Positions 1 through 4,500 of a stretch of 5,206 nucleotides of DNA are shown in pieces. Position 1 is the first letter of the stretch; every line of letters begins with the position of its first letter. A program made the translations under genes and the position numbers. A model generated the notes under the pieces. That model ran no database searches. It saw only the letters and a list, made by a program, of their open reading frames with translations, and was not told the origin of the DNA. Origin of the DNA: an uncultured bacterium (GTDB taxonomy: Bacteria > Verrucomicrobiota > Lentisphaeria > Oligosphaerales > Oligosphaeraceae); the NCBI GenBank assembly GCA_902783355.1, contig CACZQQ010000176.1, forward strand, positions 1 through 5,206, given 5' to 3'.

Positions 1-737
1 TCGGGGATTCCGCCGCAGCCGCCGAGGAGGCGCTGCGCATGGTGGCCGAGGGTGCCGACATCATCGACATCGGCGGCGAATCCACGGGGCCGGGCGCCAC
101 GCCCGTGCCGGACGAGGAGGAGGCGAGGCGGGTCATCCCTGTCATCGAGGCCCTGCGCCGCCAAAGCGCGGTTCCCCTCTCCATCGACACGGGCAAGGCC
201 GCCGTCGCCCGCGCCGCCCTGGAGGCGGGCGCCGACATCGTCAACGACGTGACAGGCCTGGCGGACGGCGGCATGGCCGCCGTCGTCGCCGACTTCAGGG
301 CCGGCTGCATTCTCATGCACAACGGCGCGCCCGGCGGCGCGGGGCCGGAGGAGGCGCCGCGCCTGGTCGCGGACGCCCTGGCGGCGCTGCTGGCGCGCGC
401 GATGGCCCAGACCGGCCTCCCGAAGGCGTGCTTCGCCGTGGACCCGGGCGTCGGCTTCGGCAAGAGCGTCCCCGAAAATCTGGCGCTGCTGCGCGGCGCG
501 CAGGCCCTTTTCGGCATGGGGGCGCCGGTTCTGCTGGCCTTTTCGCGGAAATCGTGCCTGGGGGCGGTCTCAGGGGAGCCGGAGGCATCGCGCCGCCTGC
601 CCGAGACGCTGGCGGCGGCGGTCCTCCTGCGCCGCCGCTGCCACCTCCTGCGCGTGCATGATGTCGCCGCCACGCGCCGCGCCCTCGCCGTCGCGGAGGC
701 AATCCAAGCCGGGGACCTGGAATCCGCACTTCCGTAA
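1..737 (+). CDS. folP: Dihydropteroate synthase, 5' end missing
   Basis: This enzyme condenses 6-hydroxymethyl-dihydropterin pyrophosphate with p-aminobenzoate to give dihydropteroate in cytosolic folate synthesis. The reading frame is open from base 3, so the start lies upstream; 244 residues are visible of the roughly 270-285 usual. TIM-barrel landmarks occur in the expected order (visible numbering): GADIIDIGGEST at 17-28, SIDTGK 60-65, NDVTG 81-85, LMHN 104-107, DPGVGFGK 147-154, SRKS 181-184 and RVHD 217-220. The last two carry the Lys, Arg and His that bind substrate in characterised enzymes. Several motif positions differ from common versions: GESTGPGA for GESTRPGA, SIDTG for SIDTY, LMHN for LMHM, and RRRCH before the last strand. 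The protein looks divergent but intact. It ends in TAA, 4 nt before cdaA, and folP beside cdaA is a known gene order. Family assignment is near certain; the missing N-terminus cannot be judged. Confidence 0.95.
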   Translation, partial: GDSAAAAEEALRMVAEGADIIDIGGESTGPGATPVPDEEEARRVIPVIEALRRQSAVPLSIDTGKAAVARAALEAGADIVNDVTGLADGGMAAVVADFRAGCILMHNGAPGGAGPEEAPRLVADALAALLARAMAQTGLPKACFAVDPGVGFGKSVPENLALLRGAQALFGMGAPVLLAFSRKSCLGAVSGEPEASRRLPETLAAAVLLRRRCHLLRVHDVAATRRALAVAEAIQAGDLESALP

Positions 738-741
738 ACAC

Positions 742-1716
742 ATGTCTGACACACTTCACATCTTCTTCACCATCATCTGGCCCTATTGCGCCAACGTGCT
801 GCAGATTGCGCTGCTCTCCGCGGTCTTCTACTTCATCCTGCGGTCGCTGCGCAACACGGCCGGCATCTTCGTCTTCTCCTCCTTCATCGTCATTCTTGGC
901 GGGCTGTCGCTGCTGGCCCACTTCACGGGCATGCGCGTGCTGGCCACCCTGAGCAACCGCATCCTCACGCAGCTGCCTCTGGTCGCCATCGTCATCTTCC
1001 AGCAGGACCTGCGCCGCATCCTGACCCTGCTGAGCAACCGAAGAAGCCTCAACATCCGCAAGAACCGCCTCATCTCGCAGGCGCACCGCGCGGACATGCT
1101 GCGCGAACTCATCCAGCGCCTCACGCAGGCCGTCTGCTCCATGACCACCTTGCCCGAATGGCGGGCCTATCTCTCCGAGGACCTCAGCCACGCCAGCGTG
1201 GCGCGCCTGGCCTCCACCAACACGGGCGCCCTCATCGCCATCGAGGGGCGCCAGGGCCTCGACGAATACATCGAGCGCGGCGTCAAGCTTGACTGCGAGG
1301 TGGAGCGGCTCCTCCTGGAGACCATCTTCTACAAGGGGTCGCCGCTCCATGACGGCGGCATCATCATCCGCGGCGGCCGCATTGTCGCGGCCTCCTGCCA
1401 GTTTCCCATGGCGGCGGCGGAACTCTACGAGGCCGCCCATACGCGGCACAGCGCGGCCGTCGGCCTCTCCGGCCAGAGCGACGCGCTTGTCATCGTGATT
1501 TCGGAGGAGAGCGGCCGTGTCTCCGTCGCCCAGGGCGGCGCCATCGAGCGCATCAATACGCCCAGGGGCCTCATCAAGGCGCTGGAGAGCCGCTACGGGC
1601 TGTCCGAGACGGCGAAGGCGCCGGAGGAGCAGAAGTCCTCCTGGCTTGGCGGCCTCCTGAAGGCCCTCACGCTGCGCAGGGGGAAGGCTCCGGCCGACGA
1701 GGGGCGCAAGAAATGA
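742..1716 (+). CDS. cdaA: Membrane diadenylate cyclase CdaA (DacA)
   Basis: The product is predicted to make cyclic di-AMP from two ATP. It has 324 residues, against about 270-280 in typical CdaA. Three N-terminal membrane segments lie at about 16-36, 41-61 and 67-88, followed by a linker and the DisA_N cyclase domain at about 110-275. Matches to the family include GALIAIE 162-168, GLDEYIERG 172-180, PLHDGG 201-206, TRHSAAVGLS 234-243, SDALVIVISEESG 246-258 and VSVAQGG 260-266. Two catalytic motifs deviate: DGA reads DGG (204-206) and TRHR reads TRHS (234-237). About 20 extra residues (roughly 134-158) sit between the linker helix and GALI. The C-terminal tail is basic. I chose ATG 742 because the membrane domain begins there and it follows the folP stop by 4 nt; no clear Shine-Dalgarno precedes it. 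An in-frame ATG at 658 would add a Pro/Arg-rich extension inside folP and is less likely. The family is sure, activity less so. Confidence 0.93.
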   Translation: MSDTLHIFFTIIWPYCANVLQIALLSAVFYFILRSLRNTAGIFVFSSFIVILGGLSLLAHFTGMRVLATLSNRILTQLPLVAIVIFQQDLRRILTLLSNRRSLNIRKNRLISQAHRADMLRELIQRLTQAVCSMTTLPEWRAYLSEDLSHASVARLASTNTGALIAIEGRQGLDEYIERGVKLDCEVERLLLETIFYKGSPLHDGGIIIRGGRIVAASCQFPMAAAELYEAAHTRHSAAVGLSGQSDALVIVISEESGRVSVAQGGAIERINTPRGLIKALESRYGLSETAKAPEEQKSSWLGGLLKALTLRRGKAPADEGRKK

Positions 1717-1722
1717 CTGTGG

Positions 1723-1737
1723 AAGGAGGCGCAGGAG
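1723..1737 (+). promoter_or_regulatory. Double ribosome binding site of cdaR
   Basis: Two purine-rich Shine-Dalgarno candidates precede the ATG at 1741. AAGGAGG at 1723-1729 is a strong match but 11 nt away, and AGGAG at 1733-1737 is only 3 nt away. Neither spacing is ideal. Nearby in-phase alternatives were not found: the ATG at 1713 and the GTG at 1719 are out of frame, so 1741 remains the best start. Confidence 0.6.
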
Positions 1738-1740
1738 AAG

Positions 1741-2886
1741 ATGGCAGGCAGCAACATAGGCACTGACAAGGCGGCGCGTCGCGAACGCGAGGCCACCTTC
1801 CTGGGGCGGCTTCTGACCGACCCGTGGCGCAAGCTGGTGGCCCTCGGGCTGGGCATGCTCTGCTGGCTGGGCATCCGCTCCACGTTCAGCAAGTCCATTG
1901 CGGAGCAGCACTGGTTTGTCGTGGAGAATGTCAAGGTCACCGTTCCCGCCGCCGCCTTGAACGGCGCGGAGAGATACTATTTCGCCCAGGGCGCCACTGT
2001 CGGCAACGTCTCCTTGGACGTAGCAGTCGACTTCTGGCACCAGGGCACGGAGATCAAGCCGTCGGACTTCCGCATGGAACTGCCCCTGGACACGCTCGCC
2101 TTCGAGGACGACGGGCGCCGCACGGAGCCCCTCCAGCGCGAATACACGCTCGTGGTGAACGACATCCGTGAGAAGCCCTCCGAGGTCGAGGTCCGCCAGA
2201 TCACCCCGAAGACCATCAAGGTGCGGTGGGACAAGTACGTCAGCCGCGAGGTGCCCGTGCATGCGAACGTCAACAACTGGCTGTCGGGGAACCGCACGGT
2301 CCAGACGACGGTGACGCCCGCCGTGGTGACGGTGACGGGGCCCGCCTTCATGGTCAACCAGATCACCGCCGTGCAGACCGCCGAGTTCGATCTGCGCAAC
2401 GACGACCAGGGCTTCAGCATGGATCTGGATCTGGTGCCGCCCGGCTTCGCCGAATGCACTTTGAGCACCCAGGACGTCAAGGTGACGTTCGACATCCGCG
2501 ACAACACGGAAATCATCTCCCGCAGATTCGACAATGTCCGCGTGAACATCCTCAACCGCCTGGACGCCACCTTCGAGGTGGACAGGAACAGCGTCGTCTC
2601 CGACCAGGTCTCCGTCATCGTGACCGGCACCGCCGACAAGGTGAACCGCATGGCCGAGGAGGGCTTGGGCGCCTATTGCGACTTGACCAGCTTCTCCAGT
2701 TCGGGCGTCCAGAACGTGAAAGTGGAGCTGCTGGGCGTGCCGTCGGGCGTGAAGACGACTGTCGAGCCGTCGGAGTTCCTCCGCCTCAAGATGGTGCCCA
2801 TCTATTCTTCACAGGGCGCCAATGCGCCTGCCGCCGCGCCTGAGGGGGAGGCCAAGAGCCACGCGGGAGGGGCGCCCCTCCCATGA
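1741..2886 (+). CDS. cdaR: YbbR-domain protein, CdaA regulator CdaR
   Basis: This is a 381-residue membrane-anchored protein with repeated YbbR domains. In Firmicutes CdaR binds CdaA and modulates its cyclase activity from outside the membrane. A charged cytosolic N-terminus (1-30) is followed by one membrane segment at about 31-47 (KLVALGLGMLCWLGIRS). The rest should be extracytoplasmic, in three beta-rich units at roughly 55-150, 155-250 and 260-355. YbbR-like signatures recur: the stretch VTPAVVTVTGPAFMVNQI (191-208) is echoed by VVSDQVSVIVTGTADKVNRM (285-304). Each 'V-x-V-T-G' is followed by a helix and a strand ending in a LVPP or LGVPSGV turn. Residues 357-381 form a low-complexity Ala/Gly/Pro tail. 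The gene lies 24 nt after cdaA and its stop overlaps the next start by 4 nt. The YbbR call rests on these repeats plus position; the regulatory role is inferred from the family. Confidence 0.88.
   Translation: MAGSNIGTDKAARREREATFLGRLLTDPWRKLVALGLGMLCWLGIRSTFSKSIAEQHWFVVENVKVTVPAAALNGAERYYFAQGATVGNVSLDVAVDFWHQGTEIKPSDFRMELPLDTLAFEDDGRRTEPLQREYTLVVNDIREKPSEVEVRQITPKTIKVRWDKYVSREVPVHANVNNWLSGNRTVQTTVTPAVVTVTGPAFMVNQITAVQTAEFDLRNDDQGFSMDLDLVPPGFAECTLSTQDVKVTFDIRDNTEIISRRFDNVRVNILNRLDATFEVDRNSVVSDQVSVIVTGTADKVNRMAEEGLGAYCDLTSFSSSGVQNVKVELLGVPSGVKTTVEPSEFLRLKMVPIYSSQGANAPAAAPEGEAKSHAGGAPLP
2865..2882. repeat. 18-bp perfect palindrome at cdaR/transporter junction
   Basis: GGGAGGGGC at 2865-2873 is immediately followed by its exact reverse complement GCCCCTCCC at 2874-2882, with no spacer. 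The right arm abuts the ATG at 2883. In RNA this can fold into about seven G+C-rich pairs with a 4-nt loop. It would bury GGGAGG (2865-2870), the only Shine-Dalgarno-like sequence for the transporter gene, about 12 nt from its start. The palindrome also encodes the Gly-Gly-Ala-Pro-Leu-Pro tail of CdaR. The sequence is certain; a function in translational coupling is inferred. Confidence 0.85.
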
Positions 2887-3806
2887 ACGGGCCTTGGCGA
2901 GAGGACGGCGGCTCCGAGCTGGTGCGCCGCCCCGCGCTGGGCGTGGCGCTTGTGCTGACCGCCGGCATCAGCTGGGGCTTTCTGGGGCTCTTCGTGCGCT
3001 TCATGAACGCCGCGGGCCTGGGCGCGCTGGACGTGTGCGCCGTGCGCTCGATAGGCGCGGCCGTCCTGCTGGCGGCGGGGCTTCTGGCCAGCGGGCGCCA
3101 CCGCCTGCTGCGCATCCGCCGCCGCGACCTCTGGTGCTTCGCGGGCGCCGGCCTGGGCAGCATCACCGCCTTCAACTGCTGCTACTTCTCCACGCTGCGC
3201 CACACGAGCATCGGCGTGGCGGTCATCCTGCTCTACACCTCGCCCGTCTTCGTCGCGCTCATGTCGCGCCTCTTCTTCAAGGAGCCCTTCACGCGCTGGA
3301 AGACGCTGGCGCTCGTCCTCATGCTGGCCGGCTGCGTCCTCATATCGGGCGTCTGCACGGGCGGCGCGGAAAACATCGAATTGCCCTGGCTCTTCGTGGG
3401 GCTTGGCGCTGGCTTCTGCTACGCTCTCTACAGCATCTTCGGGCGGCTGGCGCAGGAGCGCGGCTACGCGCCGCTGACCATCACCGTCTGGGCCTTCCTC
3501 TTCGCCGCGCTGGGCGGCCTCTTCATCGCGGACTGGGGGAACGTGGCTTCCGTCGTGAAGGCGCATCCCGCCGTCGCCTTCCCATGGCTCGGCCTCGTCC
3601 TGGTCTCCACCATATTATCCTATAGTACATATACGGCCAGCCTGCGGCATCTGGAGACCTCCACCGCCGCCGTGCTGGTCTCCGTCGAACCCGCCGTGGC
3701 GACGCTTACCGGCATTGTCGCCTGCGGCGAACGCCTGACCCTCTATGGCCTTGCCGGCATGCTCCTTATCCTTGCGGCCGCCTTCGCCCTCAACCGCAGG
3801 GGCTGA
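2883..3806 (+). CDS. EamA/DMT-family ten-helix transporter
   Basis: This 307-residue integral membrane protein has two tandem EamA domains (about 20-155 and 170-304), the usual size and layout for drug/metabolite transporter exporters. Roughly ten hydrophobic helices can be traced, starting at ALGVALVLTAGISWGFLGLF (18-37). Family hallmarks appear in both halves: YTSPVFVALMSRLFFKEPF (118-136) in the first, and VSVEPAVATLTGIVACGERL (266-285) in the second. The latter matches the conserved EP...GE pattern. The substrate cannot be read from sequence; members export amino acids, metabolites or drugs. The start overlaps the cdaR stop (ATGA), and the weak ribosome binding site lies inside a palindrome, so translation is probably coupled to cdaR. 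It sits where glmM often follows cdaR. Codons 244-250 are unusually A+T-rich. Family is secure, function unknown. Confidence 0.93.
   Translation: MNGPWREDGGSELVRRPALGVALVLTAGISWGFLGLFVRFMNAAGLGALDVCAVRSIGAAVLLAAGLLASGRHRLLRIRRRDLWCFAGAGLGSITAFNCCYFSTLRHTSIGVAVILLYTSPVFVALMSRLFFKEPFTRWKTLALVLMLAGCVLISGVCTGGAENIELPWLFVGLGAGFCYALYSIFGRLAQERGYAPLTITVWAFLFAALGGLFIADWGNVASVVKAHPAVAFPWLGLVLVSTILSYSTYTASLRHLETSTAAVLVSVEPAVATLTGIVACGERLTLYGLAGMLLILAAAFALNRRG
3609..3638 (+). other. A+T-rich rare-codon island inside the transporter gene
   Basis: Codons 243-252 of the transporter read ACC ATA TTA TCC TAT AGT ACA TAT ACG GCC. The surrounding gene almost always uses G/C-ending codons, for example CTC or CTG for Leu and ATC for Ile. 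The stretch encodes the start of a membrane helix (TILSYSTYTA). Read on the minus strand, it contains TGTACTAT and ATAATATG, two octamers that also occur in the Rrf2 promoter region. Either it is a local pause or binding site, or it is chance; the composition shift itself is plain. Confidence 0.6.
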
Positions 3807-3817
3807 AAGAGCCCCTG
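3797..3817. terminator. GC hairpin between convergent genes
   Basis: CAGGGGC (3797-3803) and GCCCCTG (3811-3817) form a perfect 7-bp stem around the 7-nt loop TGAAAGA, which contains the transporter stop codon. The hairpin also lies just past the Rrf2 stop on the other strand. The two genes end only 16 nt apart, so one hairpin could serve both directions. Neither side has a T tract, so it is not a classical intrinsic terminator. It may act weakly, protect 3' ends, or need Rho. Confidence 0.5.
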
Positions 3818-3822
3818 GCGCT

Positions 3823-4269
3823 TCAGATGCAGTAGTCCAGGATGCCGGCGGTGGCGTCCGCGCGGCGGCAGGCCGCCAGAATGTCCTCCAGCGTGATGTC
3901 CCGCATCAGGCCGCGGATCTGCTCGTTGAGGCCGCTCCAGATGCCCTGGACGCCGCAGACATTGCTGCGCGGGCACTTCTCAGGCTTGTCCACGCAGCCC
4001 ACGATGGCCAGCGGCCCGTCCATGACCTCCAGCACCTCCAGGAGCGTTATCTCCTTGGGACTGCGCGCCAGATGGAAGCCGCCGTTGAAGCCGCGCACGG
4101 AACGGATCATCCGCGCCCGCCGCAGGTCGATGACCAGACGGCTGATGTACTTCTCGGAAATCTGCTGCGACTGGGCGATGTCGTGGATGGCACGCGGCTT
4201 CTCCGGGTCGTGGGTCGCCAGGTCGATCAGGATGCGCAGGCCGTAGCGGCCCTTCGTGGAAATCTTCAT
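3823..4269 (-). CDS. Rrf2-family transcription regulator (IscR/CymR-like)
   Basis: This 148-residue regulator opens with the Rrf2 signature MKISTKGRYGLRILIDLA. Its winged helix-turn-helix spans about 1-70, with IHDIAQSQQISEKYISRLV (28-46) as the helix-turn-helix core and RGFNGGFHLAR (59-69) as the wing. A dimerisation helix follows. Cysteines at 92, 99 and 105 (C-x6-C-x5-C) resemble the Fe-S ligands of IscR (C-x5-C-x5-C); the IscR histidine two to three residues after the last Cys is Gln/Gly here. The protein ends ILDYCI. The terminal aromatic-plus-Ile pattern recalls CymR, the Firmicute cysteine regulator that binds CysK. The gene is divergent from cysK, so control of cysteine synthesis, and probably of itself, is a good inference. 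IscR- or NsrR-type iron-sulfur or redox sensing is the alternative. Start ATG at 4269 is preceded by GAGGAG at 5-nt spacing. Confidence 0.93.
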   Translation of the reverse strand: MKISTKGRYGLRILIDLATHDPEKPRAIHDIAQSQQISEKYISRLVIDLRRARMIRSVRGFNGGFHLARSPKEITLLEVLEVMDGPLAIVGCVDKPEKCPRSNVCGVQGIWSGLNEQIRGLMRDITLEDILAACRRADATAGILDYCI

Positions 4270-4274
4270 GGGGG

Positions 4275-4280
4275 CTCCTC
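4275..4280 (-). promoter_or_regulatory. Ribosome binding site of Rrf2 gene
   Basis: On the minus strand GAGGAG lies 5 nt before the ATG at 4269. This strong match fixes the start and excludes an overlapping out-of-frame ATG slightly upstream. Confidence 0.8.
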
Positions 4281-4284
4281 AATG

Positions 4285-4300
4285 TTGTACTATCGTACCA
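4285..4300. promoter_or_regulatory. GTAC-N4-GTAC repeat near Rrf2 transcription start
   Basis: GTAC at 4287-4290 and 4295-4298 flank TATC; GTAC is self-complementary, so this is both a direct and an inverted repeat. It overlaps the predicted transcription start of the Rrf2 gene (about 4299), where an autorepressor could bind. Nothing in the sequence proves that it is an operator. Confidence 0.35.
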
Positions 4301-4303
4301 GTA

Positions 4304-4314
4304 GCATAATATGC
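4304..4314. promoter_or_regulatory. Palindrome over Rrf2 -10, candidate operator
   Basis: GCATA-A-TATGC is a perfect 11-bp palindrome centred at 4309 that covers the predicted -10 of the Rrf2 gene. Its core TAATATG (4307-4313) recurs at 4395-4401 in the cysK promoter spacer. GCATAA recurs inverted there as TTATGC at 4409-4414. A shared motif in the two divergent promoters fits a common regulator, most simply the Rrf2 protein itself. Confidence 0.4.
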
Positions 4315-4335
4315 CACGGATTCCCGTGCCGTCAA
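4306..4335 (-). promoter_or_regulatory. Sigma-70-type promoter of Rrf2 gene
   Basis: Read on the minus strand, TTGACG (4335-4330) is followed after 18 bp by TATTAT (4311-4306); each matches its consensus at five of six positions. The start of transcription would be near 4299, leaving a leader of about 30 nt. The 18-bp spacer contains a small inverted repeat, CACGG (4315-4319) and CCGTG (4324-4328). The A+T-rich DNA upstream of the -35 is shared with the cysK promoter. Confidence 0.6.
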
Positions 4336-4387
4336 GTCATAATCAATATCTACAAAAAAATAAATGTTTTTCAAATTTTGACTTGAC
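4331..4387. repeat. 9-bp inverted repeat holding both -35 elements
   Basis: GTCAAGTCA at 4331-4339 is the exact reverse complement of TGACTTGAC at 4379-4387, with 39 bp of A+T-rich DNA between. Each arm carries the -35 of one of the two divergent promoters. The match runs four bases beyond the TTGAC core. It may be a regulator site or simply two similar promoter elements. Confidence 0.7.
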
Positions 4388-4410
4388 ATCTTGCTAATAT
4401 GAGTTATGTT
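4351..4410 (+). promoter_or_regulatory. cysK promoter with UP-like element
   Basis: TTGACA (4383-4388), a perfect -35, is followed after 16 bp by TATGTT (4405-4410), a four-of-six -10. Transcription would start near 4417. Directly upstream, 4351-4379 consists of alternating A and T tracts (an A7 run, then TTTTT, AAA and TTTT) in the position of an UP element that contacts the RNA polymerase alpha subunits. The spacer contains TAATATG, shared with the Rrf2 promoter. An imperfect inverted repeat from TTGC (4391) to GCAA (4416) overlaps the -10, where a repressor would block. Confidence 0.65.
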
Positions 4411-4414
4411 ATGC

Positions 4415-4437
4415 AACACGACAAAAAAAGTCGTGTT
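4415..4437 (+). promoter_or_regulatory. Hairpin at 5' end of cysK leader
   Basis: AACACGAC (4415-4422) and GTCGTGTT (4430-4437) are perfect complements around an A7 loop, followed by TT. The hairpin starts at about the predicted transcription start, roughly 64 nt before the cysK start codon. It could be a 5'-terminal stem that stabilises the mRNA, a DNA operator, or a weak early terminator. The remaining leader to 4487 shows no T-box, SAM riboswitch or other recognisable RNA element. Confidence 0.55.
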
Positions 4438-4487
4438 TTAGAAAGTAGTCTTTTCGGCCTGTTTTTTCGATAGGGATTCATCAACCA

Positions 4488-4493
4488 GAGGAG
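4488..4493 (+). promoter_or_regulatory. Ribosome binding site of cysK
   Basis: GAGGAG lies 7 nt before the ATG at 4501, an ideal spacing that supports this start. Confidence 0.85.
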
Positions 4494-4500
4494 CGAAACC

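Noticed and set aside
658..741. Upstream ATG extension of cdaA
   Set aside because: The added residues are Pro/Arg/Ser-rich, overlap the conserved C-terminal end of folP, and precede the normal CdaA membrane domain start.
313..2262. A 649-codon open frame on the minus strand opposite folP, cdaA and cdaR
   Set aside because: Its product is low-complexity Arg/Ala/Gly/Pro and Asp/Glu/Gln/His-rich with no recognisable domain. It is the expected antisense shadow of G/C-ending codons, and three well-recognised genes occupy the other strand.
2308..2340. Repeated GACGGTGACG stretch in cdaR
   Set aside because: It encodes alternating Thr/Val beta strands; the repetition follows from the GC-rich codons for those residues and is not a DNA repeat element.
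3621..3626. TATAGT as an internal -10 element in the transporter gene
   Set aside because: No acceptable -35 lies 16-18 bp upstream, and no downstream plus-strand gene would benefit from it.
3745..4386. A 213-codon plus-strand open frame across the Rrf2 gene and intergenic region
   Set aside because: It overlaps the end of the transporter and the antisense of a clear Rrf2 gene, lacks a ribosome binding site, and runs into the A+T-rich promoter DNA.
4417..4487. Riboswitch or T-box in the cysK leader
   Set aside because: The leader is only about 70-85 nt and shows one simple hairpin, with no T-box sequence, SAM riboswitch core or terminator/antiterminator pair.
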